From Acidisarcina sp. (GTDB taxonomy: Bacteria; Acidobacteriota; Terriglobia; Terriglobales; Acidobacteriaceae), in the NCBI GenBank assembly GCA_035539175.1, contig DATLIY010000012.1:32846-96845 (forward strand): a stretch of DNA of 64,000 nt, read 5' to 3'. Position 1 is the first letter of the stretch, and every line of letters begins with the position of its first letter. Positions 46,165-55,800 of this stretch are shown here, piece after piece. Below the pieces are notes generated by a model that ran no database searches, was not told where the DNA came from, and saw only the letters and a program-made list of their open reading frames with translations. The translations under genes and the position numbers were made by a program.

Positions 46165-46905
46165 TCAACGAGTCCGGTAGCGGAACAGGTGGATGCTGGC
46201 GGGAGGAGCCGAAACCGCGAGGCTGGCTATGGCGTGGGGATCGGGCGAAACATCATAAAGCTGCCAGGGAAAGCGGAAGGCGGCTGGCGCCCGGACGCCC
46301 AGGATCGCAGGCGCGTCCTCCGCCCGCAGGGAGACATCGAAGGCACTGAGCGGGACTCGAAGACCGATGCCTTCCCCTTTCAAGATTGCCTCCTTCCGCG
46401 TCCAGCAGCGGAGAAAACCTGGGAGCCACTCCTCTGAGGGCAGCTCGGAGAGCGTCTGGCGCTCCAGTGGGGAGAAGTACCTTTCGACGAGGGAGGGTTG
46501 AATTTTGCGGGGTTCCTCGACATCGGCGCCCAGCTCCAGGTCGGAGGCAACAGCGAGGATTCCGAAGCTTTTGGAGTGACTGAGGTTGAAGCGCAAACGG
46601 AGGGCGTTGCTGCCGGCGAGCGCCGGCTTGCCTCCCTCGCCCGCTGCAAATGCCAGAGACTCCGGCGGCTGTCCGAGATAACCGGAGAGAATTCGCCTCA
46701 TATGGACGTGGGCTGCCGCAAAGCGCAATTGATCCGGACGAAACCGGAAGTGGCGGTAGCGCAGGATTTCGCCGTCATCGAGACAGGAGACGTCCGGCTC
46801 AGGGGACTCCTGAGGGTCGCCCAGCCGCCAGGCCCAGAGATGCACGGCACCAGCGGGCAGGGTGGTCTCCGCGGCGGAATCCTGCCATCCTGTGATCACC
46901 GTCAT
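46165..46905 (-). CDS. 4'-phosphopantetheinyl transferase (Sfp type)
   Basis: Transfers 4'-phosphopantetheine from CoA to carrier proteins. The 246-aa protein has the family triad: RFNLSHSKSFG, the Mg-binding GADVEEPR (D-x-E) and WTRKEAILKGEGIGL. RFAAAHVHMRRILSGYL in the first half-domain is also typical. Its length is that of Sfp rather than AcpS. It converges with treS, the stops only 5 bp apart, and no NRPS or PKS gene is near, so its carrier target is elsewhere. Confidence 0.93.
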   Translation of the reverse strand: MTVITGWQDSAAETTLPAGAVHLWAWRLGDPQESPEPDVSCLDDGEILRYRHFRFRPDQLRFAAAHVHMRRILSGYLGQPPESLAFAAGEGGKPALAGSNALRLRFNLSHSKSFGILAVASDLELGADVEEPRKIQPSLVERYFSPLERQTLSELPSEEWLPGFLRCWTRKEAILKGEGIGLRVPLSAFDVSLRAEDAPAILGVRAPAAFRFPWQLYDVSPDPHAIASLAVSAPPASIHLFRYRTR

Positions 46906-47149
46906 CGTGAGGTTCTCCTTCCTCCCGCCGGCTGTTGCGTCCGGGCAAGGTATCTCTATCGCTTGAGTTTATCTGCGAAGAGCCATCTGGCGGCAGGGAA
47001 AGGAAGGAGGCCCGAATCTGGACAGGGTAACGGGTTGGGAACCTTTCTTTGGGTTGCAAACAACCGTCGGCGTCGCTTTGCACTCCATTAGAGGGTAACC
47101 TTGCCAGCATCATGGGCTAGCTCATATGAAAGTCGGGAAACCCTAATTG

Positions 47150-48406
47150 ATGGAGAGATTGCAAGCTCCAGTGGCGCTAGAAGAGCAGAGCGAGAGGTCC
47201 GGCGAGGCTGACTTGCTGATAGGGATCACCTCTCCTGTCAGCTTTGAGAAGCTCTATGCCGCGAGCCGAGCGGCGTTTCAGGGGCTGGCCTCCGGTACTC
47301 CGTCGCTGCGCTGGGTGGTCGCCTATCCCCAGGAGTCCGAGCGCCCGGCGGAGAATGGGGCGATGCAGCAGGAGATGCCGGGACTTCGCTTCCTGCCGTA
47401 TGTGCCGTCTCCAGAAGAGCCAGCCGTCGTTGCTTCGTTGGCGACCCATGCTTCTCTCGCAGCCGTGGAATCGATTGCCCGGAGCGCAGGCGTGAAGGTC
47501 TGTGTGATTGCTTCGCACGATCTGACGGCGATGGACTCGTCGGCTATCCAGTCACTGGCCAATCCGATCTTCGGAAATCAATGGGATCTGTGCATGCCAA
47601 TCTATGCGACGGGTCCATTGGACGACTTGCTCAACAAGGGTATCTTGTATCCGATGACGCGCGCGCTCTATGGCAAGCGGATTCGCTTCCCCCTGGCCCC
47701 GGATTTTGGAGTCTCGGCTGAGATGCTCGGTACCCTGGCGGAGGGAGGCGCAACCAGCAGGTTCGCGGGGCAAAGCACGCTGGTGTGGCCATCGGTCGAG
47801 TCTGTGCGCATCGAGGGCCGGGTGCGGCAGACCTATTTGGGGGTGCGCCATGAAGCGCAAAATGAAGGGCTTGACCTGAGCACCGTTCTGGGAGGAGTGC
47901 TGGGATCGCTGTTCGATGAGATGGACAGAAATGCGTCGATCTGGCAGCGCATCCGAGGTTCGCAGGAGGTCGCGACTACAGTCAGCCGGGCAGTGAAGGT
48001 AAACGGGGGGGACACGGTGGATGTTCGTCCCCTGATCGACTCTTTCGAACTCGGCGCCCGCAATCTGCAGGAAGTGTGGTCCTTGATACTGCCGCCGATT
48101 ACGCTGCTGGAGTTGAAGCGCATTACGCGTCTCGCACCGGATCAATTCCGCATCCCGGATGCGCTGTGGGTTCGTATTGTGTATGACTTTGCGTTGGCGC
48201 ATCATCTGCGCAATCTCAGCAGAAGTCACGTCCTGGGCGCTCTTACTCCTCTCTACCTGGGGTGGGTTGCGTCCTACGTTCTGGAACTGGGTGATGCGCG
48301 CTCCTCTGTTGTCGAGTCCAGGCTGGAGTCACTTGCCCAGGCCTATGAGGCGGGGAAGCCGTATTTGCTATCGCGTTGGCGCTGGCCGGATCGTTTTAAT
48401 CCATAG
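47150..48406 (+). CDS. Glycosyltransferase-like protein
   Basis: A 418-aa cytosolic protein resembling, from memory, GT-A glycosyltransferases of the glucosylglycerate/mannosylglycerate-synthase type found beside mechanosensitive channels. The matching stretch is YPMTRALYGKRIRFPLAPDFGVSAEML, where homologues read close to RQPIGGDFGFS. The place of the DXD motif (VVDSDL in homologues) reads VIASHDL, so the first aspartate appears lost. The C-terminal half is mostly helical. The start is ATG 47150, with TTG 47147 possible. It lies 34 bp before the CmpX-like gene, suggesting one transcript. Function is inferred. Confidence 0.6.
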   Translation: MERLQAPVALEEQSERSGEADLLIGITSPVSFEKLYAASRAAFQGLASGTPSLRWVVAYPQESERPAENGAMQQEMPGLRFLPYVPSPEEPAVVASLATHASLAAVESIARSAGVKVCVIASHDLTAMDSSAIQSLANPIFGNQWDLCMPIYATGPLDDLLNKGILYPMTRALYGKRIRFPLAPDFGVSAEMLGTLAEGGATSRFAGQSTLVWPSVESVRIEGRVRQTYLGVRHEAQNEGLDLSTVLGGVLGSLFDEMDRNASIWQRIRGSQEVATTVSRAVKVNGGDTVDVRPLIDSFELGARNLQEVWSLILPPITLLELKRITRLAPDQFRIPDALWVRIVYDFALAHHLRNLSRSHVLGALTPLYLGWVASYVLELGDARSSVVESRLESLAQAYEAGKPYLLSRWRWPDRFNP

Positions 48407-48440
48407 ACTTAAGATTCGGTAGCCAGGAAGAGGGAAGAAT

Positions 48441-49142
48441 ATGTGGGATCAGATTCAGCAGTCGCTTCACCAATCGGTGGAGAGGGTCTTTACCAAAGTG
48501 GCGATGCTGCTGCCTGGGCTTCTGGCGTTTGTTCTGGCGTTATTGATCTTTCTCGCGATTGGCTGGCTGGCAGCTTACCTTGTGCGACGAATCCTGGGAG
48601 CAGTGCGTTTCGACGAGAGATTGCACCTGGAGAGAAGCGCCCTGATCGAATTGTCTCCCACGCAAACACCTACGCGGATCCTGGCTCGCATCGCTTTCTG
48701 GGCCTGCCTGCTGGCAGGAGTAATGGTCGGTCTTTCGGCATTTGAGGCGGCATCGGCGGAGTCCTTGCTGGCAGGCTATCTGCTGGCGTATCTTCCGCGT
48801 CTTGTCGGCGCGGTGCTCATTCTTCTTGTAGGCAACGTGGTCGCTCGCTTCCTGGCTCGCAGCGTGCTGATTGGCGCCGTGAATATGAACCTGCAATATG
48901 CACGGCTGCTGAGTTCCGGCGTGAAATGGCTGGTGCTGGTGCTGACGGCAGCCATGGTGCTCGATCACCTATCCATTGCCGGAGGCATCGTTGATCTGGC
49001 GTTCGGCATCCTCTTCGGCGGCATAGTGTTGGCACTCGCCCTGGCGGTGGGATTGGGCTCCCGTGACCTGGTGAGCCGCTCGCTGGAGAGAGAGACTCGT
49101 CCCCCGGAGTCTGTCTCCGAAGAAAAATTGCACCACTTCTAA
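48441..49142 (+). CDS. CmpX-like membrane protein (conserved TM helix family)
   Basis: A 233-aa protein with four likely membrane helices: LLPGLLAFVLALLIFLAIGW, a helix near 85-110, VGAVLILLVGNVVARF and the last pair ending in GGIVLALALAVGLGSRDLV. These repeats match the conserved TM-helix family related to the N-terminal part of MscS-type proteins. No full MscS channel domain is present, so mechanosensing is only a possibility. The C-terminal RETRPPESVSEEK tail is hydrophilic. AGAGGGAAGA precedes the ATG. Confidence 0.82.
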   Translation: MWDQIQQSLHQSVERVFTKVAMLLPGLLAFVLALLIFLAIGWLAAYLVRRILGAVRFDERLHLERSALIELSPTQTPTRILARIAFWACLLAGVMVGLSAFEAASAESLLAGYLLAYLPRLVGAVLILLVGNVVARFLARSVLIGAVNMNLQYARLLSSGVKWLVLVLTAAMVLDHLSIAGGIVDLAFGILFGGIVLALALAVGLGSRDLVSRSLERETRPPESVSEEKLHHF

Positions 49143-49159
49143 AGAAGAATTCGTAAAGA

Positions 49160-49186
49160 GGGATTCCTGGAGATCTGAGGAGTCCC
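49160..49186 (+). terminator. Hairpin after the CmpX-like gene
   Basis: A 9-bp stem with one G-U pair (gggattcct / aggagtccc), 9-nt loop, begins 18 bp after the stop. The trailing sequence cttgctc is only weakly T-rich. Confidence 0.45.
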
Positions 49187-49475
49187 CTTGCTCAGACCCG
49201 CCTAATCTACCCGCTATCGGCCTGGCTGACCGTGATATCTTCATCGGTCTTCCATCCTTCTGCTCTTGTTACAAATGTAACCATTCTTCCCGTTTTGCTG
49301 GACCTTTTCGATTACTTAAGAGGTATATCGGGCTATTGCATTGCGTGCTACTTTCGTGGGGCTTTCGCGATGCTGTGTTCTGGATTGTGAATGGTAAGCA
49401 AGTCGCGTTGCTAGTTCTTGGCATAGAAGTTCAACACGAAGCTCAATATCGGGTTCGCCAAAGAACACCGCCAGT
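49187..49475. other. Intergenic region, no feature recognised
   Basis: About 290 bp between the CmpX-like terminator and the next possible gene. AT content rises here, as do short runs such as gttacaaatgtaacc (49268-49282), a near-palindrome that could bind a regulator. No coding potential, RNA gene or mobile element was recognised. Confidence 0.35.
49268..49282. promoter_or_regulatory. Palindrome gttacaaatgtaacc
   Basis: The 14-bp inverted repeat GTTACA-AA-TGTAAC resembles a dimeric regulator site of the FNR/GntR kind in form only. It lies in the gap between the CmpX-like gene and the small minus-strand frame. Confidence 0.4.
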
Positions 49476-49706
49476 TCATGCGAGCCCGCCCGCCCCAGTA
49501 TCAACTTCCGGGGAAATTATGGCGGAAGAAACTGCTGCAGATTCCGGGGACTGAACTGACCTCCATGGAATCGGATCTACGCTCACCTGGAACGGGACCC
49601 TCTCCGTCGCTGCAATGAAACGATTGCCTGAGATCGTTCGCGGCGAAACGAATGTAGTGGGATCTCCACTATAGACGGGATACCGCGAGTACTCTCTCTC
49701 TGCCAT
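49476..49706 (-). CDS. Possible small protein
   Basis: A 76-aa frame on the minus strand, starting MAEREYSRYPVYSGDP. The main evidence is a strong GGAGG exactly 7 bp before ATG 49706 and varied, protein-like composition without the Arg/Pro-rich look of shadow frames. No domain or homologue was recognised. It is divergent from the giant secreted-protein gene. It may be real or a remnant. Confidence 0.4.
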   Translation of the reverse strand: MAEREYSRYPVYSGDPTTFVSPRTISGNRFIAATERVPFQVSVDPIPWRSVQSPESAAVSSAIISPEVDTGAGGLA

Positions 49707-49766
49707 CTCTGAACCTCCAACAATAGGCCATGATTCGCCGCAGTTGAACCAAAGGGGCAGGCACCA

Positions 49767-49792
49767 CGTGCGTGGCCGTCACTTCACGCACG
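49767..49792 (+). promoter_or_regulatory. Leader hairpin before the giant secreted-protein gene
   Basis: An 8-bp perfect stem (cgtgcgtg / cacgcacg) with a 10-nt loop lies about 80 bp before the chosen start, so it is probably within the 5' UTR. It does not match the GEMM cyclic-di-GMP riboswitch consensus that I checked by eye. Confidence 0.45.
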
Positions 49793-49873
49793 GCTCGTTA
49801 CTTATTGGTACGCGCAAGGATCTCTCGGATTGGGCTATGGGCCTGGAGCGAAAAGAATCTTTGGGAGGCGATC

Positions 49874-52800
49874 ATGGCTGCCTGGAAAAGCAATGCTTCA
49901 TTAGCTGACGGTAAAAAAAACGCCTTTGGAATAACTGCATCGCGAGCAAGCGCAAAGGCCGGCAAGGGAGTGGTGGGCTGGTTGACTCTTCTACTCTTTC
50001 TCATCGGTGCGGCGCACATTGCCAAGGCGCAAACCTTTGGATGCAGCCCAGCCATGGCGAACGACATCGTGTGTGAGAATTCAAAGCCCGGAAATCCACC
50101 GAGCAATTGGGCCATTAGCGGCGCGGGAGATTCGACCATCCAGGGATTTGCCACGGACATGAGTGTTGCGCAGGGATCCACCGTCTTTTTCAAAATCAAT
50201 ACAACTGCGGCGGCTTACAAGATTGATATCTATCGCCTTGGCTACTACGCGGGAAATGGTGCACGCAAGATAGCAAGCATCAGTCCTTCAGTTCCGCTTC
50301 CGCAATCGCAGCCACCGTGCCGCTCGGATGCAAACACGAATCTCTACGACTGCGGAACGTGGGCTGTTTCGGCTAGTTGGCAGGTTCCTGCGAATGCTAC
50401 GTCTGGAATCTATTTTGCATTGCTGACCAGGACGGACACGGGTGGCGTGAACCAGGTCTTCTTCATCGTACGCAACGATCTAAGCCACTCCGACATGCTA
50501 TTCCAGACCAATGACGAGACATGGCAAGCCTATAACGCCTATGGAGGCCACTCGCTATATGGTGGCGCGGATACATGGGATCTTACGAATCGTGCCTACA
50601 AGGTGAGTTATAACCGCCCCTTTATTACACGAGGCTTTTCCAGCGAAGCCTCTACGTTCGTATTTGGCGCGGAGTATCCCATGATTCGGTGGCTGGAAGC
50701 AAATGGATACGATGTCACCTACTTCACGGGCATGGATGCGGCACGCAATGGTTCGCTGATATTGAATCACAAGATCTATCTTGACTCTGGCCATGACGAG
50801 TACTGGTCTGGCCCACAACGCGCCAATGTGGAGGCAGCGCGAAATGCCGGCGTGAATCTGGCTTTCTTCAGCGGGAATGAGATTTTTTGGAAGACTCGCT
50901 GGGAAAACAGTATCGATGGTACAAGCACTGCCTACCGCACTCTAACCTGTTACAAAGAGACGCTGGCGAATGCGGTCCTCGATCCCGCGGATCCACCAAC
51001 CTGGACCGGTACCTGGCGTGATCCGAGATTTAGTCCGCCTGCAGATGGTGGCCGTCCGGAAAATGCTTTGTCTGGCACTATCTTCGCTGTCAACGGTCCT
51101 GGGACGGATAACCCTGGGAACCTGTCTATCCTGGTTCCGGCCGCCGACGGTAAGATGCGCTTTTGGAGAAACACAAGTATTGCCAGCCTCTCTTCAGGTC
51201 AGACGGCGACGTTGCCACAAGGCTCGTTGGGTTACGAGTGGGATGAGGACTTAGATAATGGAACGCGTCCCGCAGGACTATTTGATCTATCAACTGCTAC
51301 TTATAGCATGACCACGGATTTGCTGCTGGATTACGGCGGCACCTATGGCGCAGGCTCCGCCACCCACCACATGACACTGTATCGGGCACCGAGCGGCGCG
51401 CTCGTATTTGGCGCGGGTACGGTGGATTGGGCATGGGGACTGGATGCAAATCATGACAACCCTTTCTTCTCGCCCAATACGGCAGCAGATCCGAGGATGC
51501 AACAGGCAACGCTAAACCTGTTTGCGGATATGGGCGTCCAGCCGGCGACACTGCAAGCTGGCCTGGCACTGGCAACTAAGTCTACCGATACAGTTGCTCC
51601 GACTTCGACGATCACCTCCCCGCTTTCGGGTGCCACTGAAAAGCTCGGTGTACAGGTGACGATTACGGGAACGGCTACAGACACTGGCGGAGGTGTCGTC
51701 GGTGGTGTGGAGATATCCACGGACGGCGGGCAGAGCTGGCACCCCACTATCGGGAGAGGAAGTTGGAGTTATAACTGGACTCCTCTGGTTTCAGGTTCTA
51801 TCAATCTTTTAAGCCGCGCTGTAGATGACAGCGGCAACCTTGAGACACCCTCCGCTGGCGTTACCGTAACTGTGCCGAAGACCCCGGTTGCGACGGATGT
51901 TCAAATATCTGGTGATACCTCCTCTCCATCCAGTACGGTTTCTACTCCTATATTTTCTACGTCAGCATCCAATGAACTACTTCTGGCGTTTGTCGCCACA
52001 GACTATCTATCTGGCGCCAATACCACGGTAACCAGTGTTACAGGCGGAGGACTTACATGGGTTCTGGTTGTGCGGACAAATGCGCAACTGGGATCCTCCG
52101 AGATCTGGCGTGCATTTGCTCCCTCTCCGGTGAGCAATATGAGCGTGACAGCGAATCTGTCACAGAGTGTTATTGCTTCGTTGTCGGTCATGAGCTTCAC
52201 GGGGGTCAACACTTCAGGGACGAACGGGTCTGGGGCGATTGGAGCCGTTAAGAGTGCCAGCGCAAGCTCGGGCGCTCCCACTGCTACGCTCGTGACGACA
52301 CAGGCTAATTCTGTCGTGGTGGGTGTCGGCAACGATTACGATAACGCGATTGCGCGTACGCCTGGATCTGGACAGACCGTCTTCCATCAGTATCTGACTC
52401 CAACAGGGGATACCTATTGGATGCAGAGGTTGAATCTTGCCGTTCCGCTAAGCGGGACCAGCGCGACGATTAATGACACGGCACCTACAGGCGACCGGTA
52501 CAACCTCAGTATCTGCGAGGTCCTCGCTTCCACTACGCAGACGCTAAGTATCTCGGGAACGATCAGCCCTGCGTCCTCCGGCAGCGGAACCCAGATGTTC
52601 CTCGGTGGAAGCGGGACCGCTGTAGTCACTGCGGATGGATCTGGGAACTATACCTTTGCAAATTTAACTGGTGGTACTTATACCGTAACCCCGGTAAAGA
52701 CAGGGTACACATTTACCCCGGCAAGCCTGTCGATCAGCCTTGCTGGCTCGAACGTTACGGGAGCGAACTTTACTGCCACTGCTTCACCCACCTACTCCGT

Positions 52801-55800
52801 ATCCGGGAATATCAGCCCGTCTGCGGCTGGGAGTGGAGCCTCTGTATCGCTCGTCGTGAATGGTGAAGGAGGATCGAACCAGACGGTAATTGCAGATAGC
52901 AGTGGGAACTTTACGTTTACTGGAGTATTGAACGGAAGCTATACGATTACGCCGGTTAAAACTGGGTACGCCTTTAGCCCCGTGAACCAGACTATCAGTG
53001 TAGCGGGCGCGAATGTTAGCGGGGTTAGCTTTACCGGAAGCGCTATTGCTACTTATACGATATCGGGAGCCATTAGTACTTCGACTGCGGGAAGCGGCAC
53101 TACCTTGACTTTAGCACCCACGGGCTCCACTGGATCCAGCCAGACAACGATTGCGGATAGCACAGGGAGCTATAGTTTTGCAGGCGTGGTGAACGGAACT
53201 TATTCGATTACGCCGAGCAAGACCGGGTTTACATTTAGTCCGGCCTCACAATCGATAACGGTGAACGGAGCTAATATCTCTGGGATCAACTTTGCGGCAC
53301 AGGCAATTGTGACGAGCAATATTCGCTTCATTCAGAAGAATGTGAATGGGAATGAGGCAACCGCAGCGAGCATATCCACTACTTTTCCCGCCAATAATAC
53401 TGCGGGAGATTTCCTGATTGTGTCCGGCGATGTTGCGCGTCCGGCAGGTCCGGTTTCCATTTCCGATACATTGGGAAACACCTACATCCCCGCAATGAGC
53501 CCAGTATCCGATCCCAACCAGAATGTGACGACTTACCTCTGGTATGTCCCAAGTTGTAAAGGGGGCGCGAACACGGTGACCCTGATACCGTCCACTGCAG
53601 CGGCACTGGAGATACATGTCTCGGAGTGGTCGGGCGTTTCCGCTACCAACCCGGTGGATAAGTCTGCATCTGCCACAGGTAACAGTGCAAGCGTATCCAG
53701 CGGTGCAGCTACTACTACCGCCAACGGAGAACTTATCTATGGCTACACCTTTCTGCTGAATACGGCTTCTGCAGGCACAGGGTTCACCAGTATTTCCCTG
53801 GTGAATGGAGATATGAGCGAGTATGAGCTGCAGCCGGCGGCTGGCAGCATAGCGGCAACCTTTACGCAGACGAGTGGATACTGGCTCGCATTGATGGCAA
53901 CCTTTCGGCCAAGCAATGCTACCCAGGGAGGGATTTCGGGAACAATCAGTCCCGTGTCGGGGGGGAGCGGCGCGACTGTTACTCTGAGTGGTCCTGTCAC
54001 GGCTACAGCGACAAGCGACAGTTCCGGGAACTACAGTTTTGTTGGACTTCCGGATGGGACTTACACAGTCACGCCGACTAAAAGTGGAGTTAGTTTCACT
54101 CCGGCCACCCAGTCTGTCACGGTAGCGGGAACTACCGTGACCGGAGTGAACTTTACTGCAAATCTTCCGGTGCTTTCGGTCAGCCCCACGGGCCTCTTCT
54201 TTGCAGCGGTGCAGGGTGGCGGCAATCCTCCGACATCCACGGTCAACATTACGAATACAGGAGGCGGTTCGTTCACCTATACGGCCAGCAGCGATAGCGC
54301 GTGGTTGAATGCAACTCCAGCGATTGGATCTGCGCCACAGCAATTGCAGGTCTCCGCCACTATCAATGGACTGGCGATCGGCAGCTACACGGGACATATC
54401 ACCATCACGTCCGCGGGAGTGCAGGGGTCGCCTGCAGTTCTTACGGTTACCTTGGATATAGGAGTCGCTACGGATTGGCTTACGGTAGATCACGATGCCA
54501 GCCGTAGTGGCAATGCAGTGGATGAAACTACGATCAACGCTTCGAATGTCGGAAGCCTGCAAATGGCATGGTCAACAGCCGTCGATGCTTCGGTAACAGC
54601 TCAACCGTTGTATGTACATGGAATTTCCATAGCTGGCCAAACACGGGACATATTGATTGTGGGCACGGGAGGGAATTCACTTTACGCGCTGGATGCACTG
54701 AATGGAGCCGTGTTATGGAAGCGTAATTTCGGTGCGCCTACTCCGAACACGTGGGGTTTGCCGGATGGCTTTGGCATCGAGGCTCCGCCCTTCATTGACC
54801 GGGTTGCAGGCCGCATCTATACCGTTTCAACAGATGGTTATTTCCGGGTGATATCGCTCTTCGATGGTACGGATGTCTATCCAGCGCTGGCGCTTATTGT
54901 GAATCCGGATACGAACAAGGTGTGGGGCGGGCTGAATCGAGTCGGCAATAGTATCTATATCGCAAGCGGAAGCAATGGAGGCGACGTTGCGCCTTGGCGT
55001 GGGCAGGTCTACAAAGTAGATATTTCATCTACTCCGACGGTGACAGGTGATTTTGTAGTCGTTCCCAGTATTCCGCCACCGAACGGAGGCGGCGGTATCT
55101 GGGGCTATGGAGGAGTATCGGCCGACCTGGCAACAGGCAACATTTATGCCGCGTCTGCAAATGACTCTGTCATCACCTCGAGCGGGACCGAAGGATACAC
55201 GCCGTATTCCGATAGCATGATTGCACTCGATTCGAGTCTCAACCTGCTAGGTACCTATCAACCGGTACAGCCATCAACTTACGCGTGCTCCGGTGCTCCA
55301 TGCGATCTTGACTTCGCATCGACGCCGACATTTTTCCAACCACCTGGATGCCCGACGATGGTGACGGCAGGGAATAAGGATGGCAGGCTATTTTTGTTCC
55401 GGACCGCGGATCTGATGGTGAGCGGCCAACCGCTGCAGACGTTGACGCTTAATACTGCGAACGATTCTCTTGGTTCCGGTGGAGTGGGAGGCGTACCTGC
55501 TTACTCACCGACCAGCAACATGATCTTTGTTACGACAGCGGGGTCAGGAGTTATTGGAGTCGCTGCGGGTGTCGTTGCGCTTCAGGTTACATCGAGTTGC
55601 ACATTGCAGGTTGCGTGGAGTAAGGCTCTTGGGGGCAGCGGTGCTCCCAACTCGACGCCGACGCTGGCGAATGGCCTTGTGTTTGCGGGGGAGGGCAACA
55701 CGGGCATCATCCACGCATATAGCCAGTTGACTGGAAACGAAGTATGGCATAACGGCACTCAATATGGAGCTTCCAACACGTTTGCGGCTCCGATCGTAGC

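Noticed and set aside
49750..49873. Cyclic-di-GMP (GEMM) riboswitch in the giant gene leader
   Set aside because: The conserved GEMM core and tetraloop-receptor bases were not found; only an 8-bp hairpin is present.
53246..54562. 438-codon antisense frame within the giant gene
   Set aside because: Arises from Thr/Ser/Gly-rich repeats read backwards; Arg/Cys/Ser-rich with no domain.
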